DNA of 64,000 nt. Source: Myxococcus sp. RHSTA-1-4. GTDB lineage: Bacteria; Myxococcota; Myxococcia; Myxococcales; Myxococcaceae. Under the pieces are notes generated by a model, which made no database searches, was not told the DNA's origin, and worked only from the letters and a program-made list of their open reading frames with translations. Positions 52,067 to 61,216 of the stretch are shown piece by piece. Within the stretch, counting starts at the first letter, position 1, and every line of letters starts with the position of its first letter. The stretch lies in NCBI RefSeq assembly GCF_020037125.1, contig NZ_JAIQDG010000001.1, positions 62,001 to 126,000 on the forward strand. Reading direction: 5' to 3'. A program made the position numbers and the translations under genes.

Positions 52067-53305
52067 TCACGTCTCCGGGAGAGCCACCTCGCGCGGCCGC
52101 CGCGTGCGCAACCCCACCGCGACCAGCAGGAACAGCGCCGCGGCGCTCGCGGTGACGAGCCGCACCCCCAGCCGGTCCATGAGCGCCCCTTGCAGCCACG
52201 TGCCCAGCGAGTACCCGGCGTTGAGCAGCACGATGCCGAGGCTGCTCACCCGCGCCTGCATCTCGCGCGGGGCGCGCTCCTGGCAGCGGGTGCTCAGCCC
52301 GGTGACGGCCACCATGTACACCGCGCCCAGCACCAGCATGGCCGCCATCGCCACGTGCAGCGTGGGGGACAGCCAGTAGAAGAGGGCCGCCGGCCCCAGC
52401 GCCAGCAGGCTCGCCTCCAGCAACCGCTGACGCCCCCAGCGCTCCACCAGCGAGCCCACCGTCACCGAGGCCACGAGTGCGCCCACGCCCTGGATGGAGA
52501 CGAGCACCGACGCCGCCGAGGCGCCCTGGCCGAACACCTTCATCACGAACACGGGGACGAGGATGATGAAGGGCGTCACCAGCACCGCCATGGTGAACAG
52601 GCCCACCAGGGCAAGCCAGATGGCCGCGTCCTGGCGCGCCACCCTCGCCCCCTGCGCGATGTCCGCCCACAGCCCCCGGGGCGGCGCGGCGGAGGCGGAG
52701 CGGCGCTGGGGGCCCACCGACATGACGGCCGCGAGCACCGCCAGGAAGGACACGGCGTTGAGCAGGAACACCCAGCCCACGCCGGCCGCGGCCATGAGCG
52801 GCGCCGCCAGCACCGGCCCGAGGATGCGCCCGAGGTTGAACTGGGTGGCGGTGAGGCTCATCGCGCTGTGCAGGTCCTCCGGCGGCACCAGCCCGGCGGT
52901 GAGCGCCGTGTAGGCGGGCATGGCCAGCACGTGGACGCACCCGTTGAGGAAGGAGATGGCGGCCACCGCCTGCACGGTGAGGTTCCCGGTGAGGGCGAGC
53001 GCCGCCAGCACCCCGGCCAGCACCGCCTGCGCCAGCGTGCACGCCGCGATGAAGAACCGCCGGTCGAAGCGGTCCGCCAGCGCGCCCCCCAGCGGAGAGA
53101 GCACCACGGACGGCAGGTACGTCAGCGCGGCGATGCCGCCCGTCCACTCGGCCCTTCCCGTCTCCGCCGTCACGTAGACGCCGAGCGCGAGCACCTCCAT
53201 CCACGTGCCGAGGTTGGAGACGAGCGCTCCACACCACACCGCGACGAAGTCACGGCGCCCGAAGGCGCGGAACGACGGCAGGCTCGACAGGCGGAGGGCA
53301 GGCAC
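52067..53305 (-). CDS. MFS transporter (EntS-like exporter)
   Basis: This is a 412-residue inner-membrane protein with about twelve hydrophobic segments. LGGALADRFDRRFFIAACTL is the MFS loop 2-3 motif (GxLaDrxgrr), and FNLGRILGPVLAAPLM follows as in EntS/MFS_3 exporters. It is convergent with the LysW operon, so a role as product exporter or self-resistance is likely but not proven. GTG 53305 has a poor ribosome-binding site. It starts 50 bp after gpsA on the same strand, so read-through from gpsA may drive it. Confidence 0.88.
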   Translation of the reverse strand: MPALRLSSLPSFRAFGRRDFVAVWCGALVSNLGTWMEVLALGVYVTAETGRAEWTGGIAALTYLPSVVLSPLGGALADRFDRRFFIAACTLAQAVLAGVLAALALTGNLTVQAVAAISFLNGCVHVLAMPAYTALTAGLVPPEDLHSAMSLTATQFNLGRILGPVLAAPLMAAAGVGWVFLLNAVSFLAVLAAVMSVGPQRRSASAAPPRGLWADIAQGARVARQDAAIWLALVGLFTMAVLVTPFIILVPVFVMKVFGQGASAASVLVSIQGVGALVASVTVGSLVERWGRQRLLEASLLALGPAALFYWLSPTLHVAMAAMLVLGAVYMVAVTGLSTRCQERAPREMQARVSSLGIVLLNAGYSLGTWLQGALMDRLGVRLVTASAAALFLLVAVGLRTRRPREVALPET

Positions 53306-53355
53306 GCAAAGCGCGTTTTACCAGCAATCACTGCCCTTTCGGAATGCGCGGTCCG

Positions 53356-54363
53356 TCAGACGCCGGCCAGCTCGGACTTCGGCTGGCGCGTCATCAGGTC
53401 CACCACGGCGCTCTTGGCGCTCTTGCCCTCGTAGGCAATCAGGTAGACCTGATGGCAGATGGGCAGCTCCACGCCCGTCTTGATTTCCAAATCCCTGGCG
53501 CTGCGGGCCGTCTTCACGCCCTCGGCGACTTCCTTCATCTCCGCGAGGATGTCCGGCAGCTTGCGGCCCTTGCCCAGCTCCACGCCCACGTGCCGGTTGC
53601 GGCTCAGCTCGCCCGTGCACGTCAGCACCAGGTCGCCCATGCCGGACAGGCCGGAGAGCGTCAGCGGGTTGGCGCCCTTGCGCACGGCCAGGCGCGTAAT
53701 CTCCGCCAGCCCGCGGGTGATGATGGCCGCGCGCGCGTTGTGGCCCATGCCCAGCCCGTCCGCCATGCCCGCGGCAATGGCAATCACGTTCTTCAGCGCG
53801 CCGCCGTACTGCACGCCCACCACGTCCGTGGACGTGTAGCTGCGGAACGTCTCCGTCTGCAGCGCCTTCTGGACGCGCAGCGCCACCTTGTCCCAGTGGG
53901 ACGCAATCGTCACCACCGTGGGCATGCGCCGGGCCAGCTCCTTCGCGAAGCTGGGCCCGGACAGCACCGCGATGTACGGATGGAACTCCTCGGGCAGACA
54001 GTCCTCCAGGAGCTCCGTCATCGTCAGCAGCGTCTCGTTCTCAATCCCCTTGGCCACCGTGACGATGGGCACGTGGCGCGGCAGGTACGGCTTCGCCTTG
54101 GCCACCACCTCGCGCGTGGCGTGGCTGGGCGTGGCCAGCACCACCATCTCCGCGCCGGCGAGCGCCTCCTCCAGGCTCGACGTGGCGCGCACGCGCTCGG
54201 AGATGGGGATGCCCTTCAGGTAGGTGGTGTTCTCGTGGGCGGTGTTGATGGCCTCCACCACGGAGGGCTCACGGGCCCACAGCCGCACCTCCTCACAGTT
54301 CACCGCCAGCACGTTCGCCAGGGCCGTACCGAAGGAGCCGGCGCCGATGACACAGCCACGCAT
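53356..54363 (-). CDS. gpsA: Glycerol-3-phosphate dehydrogenase [NAD(P)+]
   Basis: GpsA reduces dihydroxyacetone phosphate to sn-glycerol-3-phosphate for phospholipid synthesis. It has 335 residues with GAGSFGTALANVLA (nucleotide loop), VVLATPSHATREVV, VAKGIENETLLTMTE, SGPSFAKELARRMPTVVTIA, YGGALKNVIAIAAGMADGLG (catalytic Lys) and SGLSGMGDLVLTCTGELSRN. All are standard. It lies 39 bp downstream of the outer-membrane-type gene and upstream of the MFS gene on the same strand, so the three may share a transcript. Confidence 0.97.
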   Translation of the reverse strand: MRGCVIGAGSFGTALANVLAVNCEEVRLWAREPSVVEAINTAHENTTYLKGIPISERVRATSSLEEALAGAEMVVLATPSHATREVVAKAKPYLPRHVPIVTVAKGIENETLLTMTELLEDCLPEEFHPYIAVLSGPSFAKELARRMPTVVTIASHWDKVALRVQKALQTETFRSYTSTDVVGVQYGGALKNVIAIAAGMADGLGMGHNARAAIITRGLAEITRLAVRKGANPLTLSGLSGMGDLVLTCTGELSRNRHVGVELGKGRKLPDILAEMKEVAEGVKTARSARDLEIKTGVELPICHQVYLIAYEGKSAKSAVVDLMTRQPKSELAGV

Positions 54364-54402
54364 GCAGGACCTCGCTGGAAGGAGGGGCGGCTTTCAGCGC
54401 CC

Positions 54403-55431
54403 CTAGAGACCGGTAACGATGCCGACGGAGAGGACCGGCATGAAGTCCGCGTCCTCGGGGCGGGTCCGCACATCCCCGCCCACCGTCACAGAGTAGGACG
54501 TTTTCTCGCTGAGGGGCATTTCGGCGCCCACGCGCAGCGGGAAGGCACTGCCCGTCACCACCGCGGGCGGCAGCCCGCCCAGCGGCGTGCGCTGGATGGG
54601 CTCCGTGTCGAAGGAGAGGTGGTAGCGCACGTCGAAGAAGAGGCGCGGGGCGCGGGCCCCCTTGAGCTGGACGTTGCCGACGATGCCGGGCTGCACGTTC
54701 CAGTTGCGCCGGCCGCTGAGGTAGCGCGCGCCCTTGTCCTCCACGCTCGCCGGCCGGAGGAAGAAGGCATGCCCGCCCTCCACCGCCAGTCCCAGGCTCC
54801 AGCGCGGGCCGCCGTCCAGCATCATCCACCGCGCGCCGGCACGCAGCTCGGTCATCATCCCGTAGAGGCTGTCCACGCCCACCAGCGCATCCACCCGGGG
54901 CAGCACGCCCACCGCCGCCCGCGCGGACAGCAGGGGGAAGCCGAGCGAGAACCCCGCGGCGAATCCCCCGGTCCCCATCGTGCGCGCCCCCAGCAGGCTC
55001 ACCCGGTTGGGCACCGGGGGCGGCCCCTCGGGCTGGCGCGGCCTGCGCGCGGGCGTGGGGGAAGGGGGCAGCGCCACGTCGTCCACGGGGACCAGGGGCG
55101 GCACCTCCGGAAGCTGGGGCAGCGCCGCCGCGTCCTTCCCCTCCGGCACCGATGTGGCCCCCGGGAAGGACTCCCAGGAGGCATCATCCGGGGAGCTGTT
55201 GCGCCGGGGGGCCTCCACCTCGCCGGGGCCCTGCCAGGACTCGTCCGGAGCGGGGTTTCGCGCCGCGGTTGCTTCGGACGGGCGCGCCTGCCAGGAAGCC
55301 CCCACCCCGCCCGGGCCCTGCGAGGACTTGTCCGGGGCGGAACCGAGCGTGGAGGGCGCCTGGGCGGACCGCGCCAGCGCGGGCACGCCAGGAGCGAGGA
55401 GCAGCAGGGAGAGGAGACGGGCGGAGGCCAT
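54403..55431 (-). CDS. Predicted outer-membrane beta-barrel protein with repetitive linker
   Basis: This is a 342-residue exported protein. The signal peptide is ARLLSLLLLAPGVPALA. Residues about 20-145 are low-complexity, with imperfect repeats of a PDxSxQGPGxVxA type (PDKSSQGPGGVGASWQA; PDESWQGPGEVEAP; PDDASWESFPG), then a Pro-rich stretch. The remainder has alternating beta strands (MGTGGFAAGFSLGFPLL; FFDVRYHLSFDTEP) and ends VLSVGIVTGL, consistent with a small barrel. ATG 55431 is preferred though its ribosome-binding site is weak. Function unknown. Confidence 0.65.
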   Translation of the reverse strand: MASARLLSLLLLAPGVPALARSAQAPSTLGSAPDKSSQGPGGVGASWQARPSEATAARNPAPDESWQGPGEVEAPRRNSSPDDASWESFPGATSVPEGKDAAALPQLPEVPPLVPVDDVALPPSPTPARRPRQPEGPPPVPNRVSLLGARTMGTGGFAAGFSLGFPLLSARAAVGVLPRVDALVGVDSLYGMMTELRAGARWMMLDGGPRWSLGLAVEGGHAFFLRPASVEDKGARYLSGRRNWNVQPGIVGNVQLKGARAPRLFFDVRYHLSFDTEPIQRTPLGGLPPAVVTGSAFPLRVGAEMPLSEKTSYSVTVGGDVRTRPEDADFMPVLSVGIVTGL

Positions 55432-55613
55432 GGAAGCGGGCGGCAGCTTAGTCCACGGCGAGGGGGGGACACGAGGGAAGCCCGCCCCCTCCCCGTCCCG
55501 GCGGGGGAGCCCGTCCGGAAGCGAGCACCCGCGAACGGGAAACGTGACCGCGAGGGGTGTCCGCCGGTCTACCATCCGCGCCGCGCCACGGTGCGCCAGG
55601 GAGAGACCACGGG

Positions 55614-56189
55614 ATGAGGGCAGGAGGGCGCGCGGCACTGGTATTGGCACTGGCGGCCCTGGGGGCGTGCAGCACTCGCACGGCGGACTCCGCGGGGACG
55701 GACGCGGGCACCGTGCTGCGGCCTCGCGGCGTCGGCGACGTGAGCCTCCCGGGCTGTGACGTGTTGCTCCCCACGGACGTGCGCGAGCTGACGCTGCCCG
55801 GCTTCTCGATGAAGGAGGAGCGCGCCTGCCCCACGTGCGGGCCGCTGTGCGCCCTCCGCTCGGAGACGGAGAAGGACGTCACCGTCTCCGTGATGTGGGA
55901 CTGCAACCAGCGCTACACGGACGCGGACGTGCGCGCGCTGCTGGCGCCCACCCTGCGGGCCGGTGGCCTGGAGGTGCCCGCGCTGGGCCGCGCCGCCGCC
56001 CGCCGCGCTCCCGCCCAGGGCATGTTGCAGGTGCTGACGTGGGACGACGACACGCCCTGCGCGCTCGTCGTCACCTGGCTGGGCGGAGACCCGGAGCGGG
56101 CCCTGGACGTGGCGCGCTCCGCCCTCACCGCCACCACCCCCGCCGTGCTCGCCCCGCCTCCACCGCTTGAGGACGCCGGTTTGCCCTGA
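55614..56189 (+). CDS. Cys-containing lipoprotein, unknown function
   Basis: This is a 191-residue lipoprotein: signal ALVLALAALGAC with lipobox LGAC. The mature part has CDVLLPTDVRELTLPGF, then a cysteine cluster CPTCGPLC in a region that may bind metal or form disulfides, and a Pro-rich end (LAPPPPLED). ATG 55614 follows a weak GGGAGAG. It is divergent from the barrel protein gene and convergent with the DUF2019 gene. I do not recognise its family. Confidence 0.7.
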   Translation: MRAGGRAALVLALAALGACSTRTADSAGTDAGTVLRPRGVGDVSLPGCDVLLPTDVRELTLPGFSMKEERACPTCGPLCALRSETEKDVTVSVMWDCNQRYTDADVRALLAPTLRAGGLEVPALGRAAARRAPAQGMLQVLTWDDDTPCALVVTWLGGDPERALDVARSALTATTPAVLAPPPPLEDAGLP

Positions 56190-56216
56190 ACTCGAGTAGG
56201 GGCAGAGGGCGTAGCG

Positions 56217-56567
56217 CTACTCCGGGTCCAGGGCCCAGGTGCCCTCTTCCCAGCGTCTCAATGCCTGCCCTGCTTTGAAGGGTACGAACCCCTCCCCCTT
56301 GGCCGCTTCCTGCAAGACAGCAGTGGCTTCCTTCGTCCGATAGCGAAGCAGGTGGGCAGCAGCCATGACGCGGACATCCATCCTCGGGTGACTGAACAGC
56401 GCCGTCAGCGCCTCGCGTCCAGCATCACCATGCGCGCGGAGCTTGTCGAATGCGGAGATATACCTTCTTGCATGCTTGTTTCCGGCCTTGGCATCTCCAC
56501 GCCAGATCGCATCAGTCTGCGCGGCCACGTTTTCCGCGAACTGCTCTACAAGCGCATCCAGGCTCAT
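56217..56567 (-). CDS. DUF2019 family protein, possible immunity protein
   Basis: This is a 116-residue all-helical, HEAT-like protein: LVEQFAENVAAQTDAIWRG, RYISAFDKLRAHGDAGREAL, SHPRMDVRVMAAAHLLRYRT and QALRRWEEGTWALDP. It matches my memory of the DUF2019 family common in myxobacteria. Its ATG overlaps, by four bases (ATGA), the stop of an open frame that encodes the end of a toxin-like protein. That coupling is the usual arrangement of toxin and immunity genes, so an immunity role is inferred. It is less GC-rich than neighbours. Confidence 0.78.
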   Translation of the reverse strand: MSLDALVEQFAENVAAQTDAIWRGDAKAGNKHARRYISAFDKLRAHGDAGREALTALFSHPRMDVRVMAAAHLLRYRTKEATAVLQEAAKGEGFVPFKAGQALRRWEEGTWALDPE

Positions 56568-56770
56568 CGCCAGATACCTGTTCGGACCTTCTCAATCGCG
56601 AGCAGACCAAAGTCTCGTTGAGCCTGATACGACTGCGTGCTCAGCCACTGACGCACGGTAAGGCTCGACGTACCGACAACGTCGGGCTGCTTCGAGGAGT
56701 AGAAAGCGCTCACGCGCGTATGTAATGCCTCCTCCAGGGGGATGACGTTCTCGGTATTGTGCAGCGCTTC
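56564..56770 (-). pseudogene. C-terminal remnant of a toxin-like gene (5' truncated)
   Basis: An open minus-strand frame encodes 68 residues ending in KVRTGIWR and TGA, with the DUF2019 ATG inside the stop. NTENVIPLEEALHTRVSAFY resembles the Asn/His end of HNH-like nuclease toxins, and LTVRQWLSTQSYQAQRDFGL is a coherent helical segment. No start codon gives a full gene: upstream the frame runs into the 3' end of the cytochrome gene. The stretch is low in GC for this genome, and it is too short to be flagged as an ORF. I read it as a toxin 3' end left after deletion or recombination, with its immunity gene retained. Confidence 0.6.
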
Positions 56771-56783
56771 GGGCCCTCGCGCG

Positions 56784-58790
56784 CTACAGCGTGCGCAGGT
56801 ACTCCACCAGGTCGTCGATTTCCGCGTCGCTGAGCTGCGACGTGGCGCCGTGCTTGTTGGACTGGCGGCTCTGCACGAAGCGGTCCTTCAGCGACGTGGC
56901 GCTGCCGTCGTGCAGGTAGGGCGCCGTGCGGGCCAGGCCCAGCAGCGAGGGCGTGTTCAGGCCCACCTTCCGCACATTCGCGTCGTCCTGGATGGGGCCG
57001 GAGATGATGAAGGTGCCGACGTCGGCCTGCTTGTTGTTGGTGAGCGTCTCGCCCTCGTGGCAGCTGTCGCACGCGGCCTTCTTGAAGACCTGGGCGCCTC
57101 GGGCCTGGGCCTCGGTGAGCACGTCGCGCTTGTGCGGGTTGTCCGGCGCGGGGATGACGTCGATGAAGGAGGAGAGCTGCGACACCATGACGGTGTCCAG
57201 CGCCGAGCCGCCCATGCGCTTGCGCACCGTGGCGTCCAGGAAGTCGCGCAGCGTGGGGAACTCGCCGCTCCAGTGGAACGGGCCCGTCTTCGTCACCTGG
57301 CGGCCCGCCAGGCTGGGCGTCTGACGCGGGCCGTCCGGGAAGCCCCACACGTGGCCGTCATCCCGGCCGTCCAGGTGGCAGGACGCGCAGGACGCGCCCA
57401 CCGAGGTGCTCGTCATGCGCGTGTCCAGCGCGGAGAAGAAGAGCTTGCGCCCCGCCACCGCCTGCGGCTCCAGCACGTCTCCGGCCAGCCGCAGCGGCGC
57501 GCCCTCCGCGCGCACGTTGGCCACCGCGCCGGAGCCGTCGCTCACCAGCGTCGTCACCGAGTGGTCGAACGCGTTGTGCACGTACGCCTTGCGCCCATCC
57601 CGTGTCATCGCGATGCCGCTGGGCCCGGAGCCGACGCGCACGAGCTGGCGGACGCTGCTGCGGGTGTCGTTCACGATGTCCGGCCCCGAGCGGCGGTCCG
57701 TGGGGATGATGGCCACGTTGTCCGTCTCGCGGTTCACCACGAAAATCCACAGGCCGGACGGGTCCACCACCGCCGCCACCGGCCCCTGGATGGCATGCGT
57801 GGACTCCGGGCTGACGATGGTGGACGGCGGGAAGTCGGGAGTGTGCTCCGGCGGCGGGCGGCACTGGTCCAGGTCGTCCACCAGCGGCGTCCCGTCCTCC
57901 GTGTCGAAGGAGAGGAGGCCGGGGGCCACCACGCCTCCGGTGCGGCACGGGCTTCCGCCTCCGCCGTACAGCGCGTCCCCCCCCGACGGCATGTTCGGGT
58001 CGGAACCGCCGAGCGGGTCCTCGCGCGCCCACAGCACCGGCGCGAAGGCGCGCTCGCCGTTGGGCGTCACCACCACGTCCGCCATGCCCCGGGGCCGGAA
58101 CGAGATTTCCGTATCCGCCATGGGCATGGGCGACGTGTCGCTGCTCGCGGAGGTCCGGACGTTGGCGCGCGAGTACAGGTCCGTGCGCTCCCGCGACACG
58201 CGGGGCCGGTTCGAGTCCGCCAGGTCCACCGTCACCAGGTCGCTGTGACGGAAGAGGCTGATGAGCGCGCGCCGGCCGCCGTCCACCAGGGCGATGCCGC
58301 GCGGCTCCTCGCCCACCGGCAGCTCCCAGCGGACCGTCAGCGAGCGCGTGTCCACGGCCATCAGCGTGCCGTGCTCGGCGCTGTCCAGCGCGGTGCTGTT
58401 CACCACGTACAGCGTGTCGCCGCCCGGGGACACCGCCAGCCCCATGGGCTCCACGCCCACGGAGATACGCGCCGACTCGTTCCAGTCACCCCGGCGGATG
58501 ACGGACACGCTGCGCTCGGCCCGGTTGGAGACGTAGACGGTGTCGTCCGGGCCCACCACCACGCGCTCGGGCGCGCGGCCCACCTTCACCTCACCCACCT
58601 TCTCCCCACGCGCGGTGTCCACCACCGACAGGACACCGTTGTCGGCGTCCACGGCGTACAGGAAGGCGTCGTCGCGGCTGAGCGCCACCGAGCCCGACGC
58701 GTTGGACCACGTCGCCTCGGCCTGGCGGTCACCACACCCCGCCAGTCCCAGCGCGGAAGCCAACACCGCGGCCAGTACGTGCCGTCTCAT
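56784..58790 (-). CDS. Beta-propeller / di-haem cytochrome c lipoprotein
   Basis: This is a 668-residue lipoprotein (signal ending GLAGC). The N-terminal half is a YVTN-type propeller: DDAFLYAVDADNGVLSVVDT, APERVVVGPDDTVYVSNRAE, GGDTLYVVNSTALD and GLWIFVVNRETDNVAIIPTD. The C-terminal half carries two haem c sites, CASCH and CDSCH, in the layout of MauG/di-haem peroxidase-like domains (PFHWSGEFPTLRDFLDATV; GLARTAPYLHDGSATSLKDR). It is probably a periplasmic electron-transfer or peroxidase enzyme with a sensing or substrate propeller. ATG 58790 has AGGAGG upstream. It is divergent from a two-component system. Confidence 0.88.
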   Translation of the reverse strand: MRRHVLAAVLASALGLAGCGDRQAEATWSNASGSVALSRDDAFLYAVDADNGVLSVVDTARGEKVGEVKVGRAPERVVVGPDDTVYVSNRAERSVSVIRRGDWNESARISVGVEPMGLAVSPGGDTLYVVNSTALDSAEHGTLMAVDTRSLTVRWELPVGEEPRGIALVDGGRRALISLFRHSDLVTVDLADSNRPRVSRERTDLYSRANVRTSASSDTSPMPMADTEISFRPRGMADVVVTPNGERAFAPVLWAREDPLGGSDPNMPSGGDALYGGGGSPCRTGGVVAPGLLSFDTEDGTPLVDDLDQCRPPPEHTPDFPPSTIVSPESTHAIQGPVAAVVDPSGLWIFVVNRETDNVAIIPTDRRSGPDIVNDTRSSVRQLVRVGSGPSGIAMTRDGRKAYVHNAFDHSVTTLVSDGSGAVANVRAEGAPLRLAGDVLEPQAVAGRKLFFSALDTRMTSTSVGASCASCHLDGRDDGHVWGFPDGPRQTPSLAGRQVTKTGPFHWSGEFPTLRDFLDATVRKRMGGSALDTVMVSQLSSFIDVIPAPDNPHKRDVLTEAQARGAQVFKKAACDSCHEGETLTNNKQADVGTFIISGPIQDDANVRKVGLNTPSLLGLARTAPYLHDGSATSLKDRFVQSRQSNKHGATSQLSDAEIDDLVEYLRTL

Positions 58791-58982
58791 GGAATGTCCT
58801 CCTCGGTCGGCGGCCGGCCCTGCTTGCTCGCATCCCCCCGGAAGCCTCCATGCTTGCACCAGAAGACCCCGGAAGTCGATGACTTCCCCTCCCGGAGTAC
58901 GGGTGGCGGACAGTCCCCGGCCAGTGTCCGGAGTGAAACGCCACGAGCGTGTGGCGCCGGGTGGGAGTAAAGGAGAGGGGCC

Positions 58983-60512
58983 GTGTCGCGCTCCCCCCCT
59001 GTCATCCTCAACTTCCGGCGCACGTTCGCCCTGCTCATCGTCCTGGTGGTGGTGCCCTCCGCCGGCCTGTCCGGCTTCGGCGTGGTGGCCATCATCAACG
59101 AGCGCGCCGCGGTGGAGAAACGGCTGGAGTCCGCCTGGCGCGGGACGCTGGAGTCGCTGTCCGGCGAGCTGCCCCGGGCGCTGGCATCGGCGCGCCTGGA
59201 GGAGGAGGGAGGCGCGCTGCGCCTGGTGATGCCGGACGGGCGGGTGGTGTCCGAGCCGGAGGGCACCTTCCAGGTGGAGGGTGGACGCGTCCACACCAGC
59301 GACCCGCAGCTCGCCGAGGCGCTCACGGCCGTGCTGCCGGAGGCCGGCTCGCTCCCCACGGAGCCCACCGTGTTCTCCCTGGCCACGGGAAGCCGCGCGC
59401 TCATGGTGGCCGCCGAGCGCCGGGGCGACGTGGTGCGCGGGGTGCGGCTGTCGGTGCGGGCGCTGGAAATGCTGATGGCGGAGCGAGTGGACCCGCGCGC
59501 CGTGTCCGGAGAGCCGGTGCTCTTCTCCCTGCAGCCCATCCCACGAGAGGTCAACGAGGGCGGGCTGATGGGCAAGCTGGTGTCGGAGGTGGCGCAGGCC
59601 CGCGCCAGCGCGCTGGGCCCGGTGGGCCTGGCCGAGCGCGTGTTGTCCCCGCCCCTCCAGGACTTCCGGCTGGTGGTGCTGCCCACCGGCGAGGACCCGG
59701 TGGCGCGCGCCTCCACGCGCAACCGCGTGCTGTATGGCGTGCTGCTGGGCCTGTTCTACCTGACGCTCACCTTCGGCGTCGTCTACACGGGCCGCGCCCT
59801 CTACCGCGAGGCGCAGCTCTCCAAGATGAAGACGGACTTCGTGTCGCTGGTGAGCCATGAGCTGCGCACGCCGCTCACCTCCATCCGCATGTTCATCGAG
59901 ACGCTCGCCCTGGGCCGGCTGAAGGACCCGGCGCAGATGCAGGAGGTGCTCACGCTGCTGATGCGCGAGACGGAGCGCCTGTCCATCTTCATCGAGCGCG
60001 TGCTGGACTGGGCGCGCATCGAGGGCGGGCGCAAGGTGTACCAGCGCGCGCCGCTGCCGGTGACGGACGTGGTGGAGGCGGCCGTGGCGGCCTTCCGCGC
60101 GCAGCGCCTGGAGGGCGGCGTGGAGCTGAAGGTGGAGGTGCAGGAGGGGCTGCCGAAGCTGGACCTGGACAAGGACGCGGTGGCCGGGGCCCTGCTCAAC
60201 CTGCTGCAGAATGCCTACAAGTACAGCGGGCCCGAGGACCGGCGCATCACCCTCACCGCGCGAAGGGACGGCAAGTTCGTGGACCTGTCGGTGGAGGACA
60301 ATGGCGTGGGCATCGCCCCGAAAGAGCGCAAGCGCATCTTCGAGCGCTTCTACCGCGTGGATAACCTGCTGACACGGCGGACGGAGGGCAGTGGGTTGGG
60401 GCTGGCCATCGCCCGGCGCATCGTGGAGGCTCACGGCGGACGCATCGGCGTGCACAGCGAGCCCGGCAGGGGCAGCCGGTTCACCATCCACCTGCCGGTG
60501 GGGAAGGCATGA
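58983..60512 (+). CDS. Membrane sensor histidine kinase
   Basis: This is a 509-residue kinase. TM1 ([20 protein letters not shown]) and TM2 ([20 protein letters not shown], near 245) enclose a periplasmic sensor of about 200 residues without a recognisable fold. H box: [21 protein letters not shown] box: [13 protein letters not shown] boxes: [10 protein letters not shown] and [14 protein letters not shown] 58983 is preceded by GGAGAGG. Its stop overlaps the response regulator start by four bases, so they form one unit. The divergent cytochrome/propeller lipoprotein is a plausible target. Confidence 0.95.
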   Translation: MSRSPPVILNFRRTFALLIVLVVVPSAGLSGFGVVAIINERAAVEKRLESAWRGTLESLSGELPRALASARLEEEGGALRLVMPDGRVVSEPEGTFQVEGGRVHTSDPQLAEALTAVLPEAGSLPTEPTVFSLATGSRALMVAAERRGDVVRGVRLSVRALEMLMAERVDPRAVSGEPVLFSLQPIPREVNEGGLMGKLVSEVAQARASALGPVGLAERVLSPPLQDFRLVVLPTGEDPVARASTRNRVLYGVLLGLFYLTLTFGVVYTGRALYREAQLSKMKTDFVSLVSHELRTPLTSIRMFIETLALGRLKDPAQMQEVLTLLMRETERLSIFIERVLDWARIEGGRKVYQRAPLPVTDVVEAAVAAFRAQRLEGGVELKVEVQEGLPKLDLDKDAVAGALLNLLQNAYKYSGPEDRRITLTARRDGKFVDLSVEDNGVGIAPKERKRIFERFYRVDNLLTRRTEGSGLGLAIARRIVEAHGGRIGVHSEPGRGSRFTIHLPVGKA

Positions 60513-61204
60513 CGGAGAAGACGCGGCGCATCCTGGTGGTGGAAGACGACCTGTCCATCCTCACCGGCCTGTCCATGAACCTGCGCTTCGAGGGCTATGA
60601 GGTGCTCCAGGCCCAGGACGGGCGCACGGGGCTGGCGCGCGCGCTGGACGACGCGCCGGACCTGATGGTGCTGGACCTCATGCTGCCGGAGATGAACGGC
60701 TACGAGGTCCTCAAGGAGCTGCGCCAGCGCGGCCGGGACACCCCCGTGGTGGTGCTGTCCGCCAAGGGGATGGAGACGGACAAGATTCTGGGCCTCAACC
60801 TGGGCGCGGACGACTACGTGGTGAAGCCGTTCGGCCTCCAGGAGCTGCTGGCGCGCATCAAGGCCGTGCTGCGCCGGCGCTACCCCACCGCGGGCGCGGC
60901 GGCGGCGCCGGTGACGTTCGGCGACGTGAGCGTGGACATGGCGGCACGCACGGTGTCGCGCGACGGGAAGCCGGTGGAGTTGACGGCGCAGGAATTCAAG
61001 CTGCTGGCGCACTTCCTCGCGCACCCGGGACGCACCTTCACCCGCGAGGAACTGCTGTCCGGCGCGTGGGGCTACCACTACGAGGGCAGCGCGCGCACCG
61101 TGGACAACTTCATGCGCCAGCTCCGGCTGAAGTTCGAGCCGGACCCGGAGGAGCCCCGCCACTTCCTCACCGTGCGCGGGCTGGGCTACCGCTTCGAGCG
61201 CTGA
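60509..61204 (+). CDS. OmpR/PhoB-family response regulator
   Basis: This is a 231-residue regulator. The receiver has [11 protein letters not shown], the phosphorylatable Asp in [18 protein letters not shown] and [15 protein letters not shown]. The C-terminal winged helix has [20 protein letters not shown] and [17 protein letters not shown], the DNA-recognition helix region. ATG 60509 overlaps the kinase stop. It is convergent with the methyltransferase 12 bp away. It acts as the transcriptional output of the adjacent kinase. Confidence 0.96.
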   Translation: MTEKTRRILVVEDDLSILTGLSMNLRFEGYEVLQAQDGRTGLARALDDAPDLMVLDLMLPEMNGYEVLKELRQRGRDTPVVVLSAKGMETDKILGLNLGADDYVVKPFGLQELLARIKAVLRRRYPTAGAAAAPVTFGDVSVDMAARTVSRDGKPVELTAQEFKLLAHFLAHPGRTFTREELLSGAWGYHYEGSARTVDNFMRQLRLKFEPDPEEPRHFLTVRGLGYRFER

Positions 61205-61216
61205 GGCGCCGCCGGC

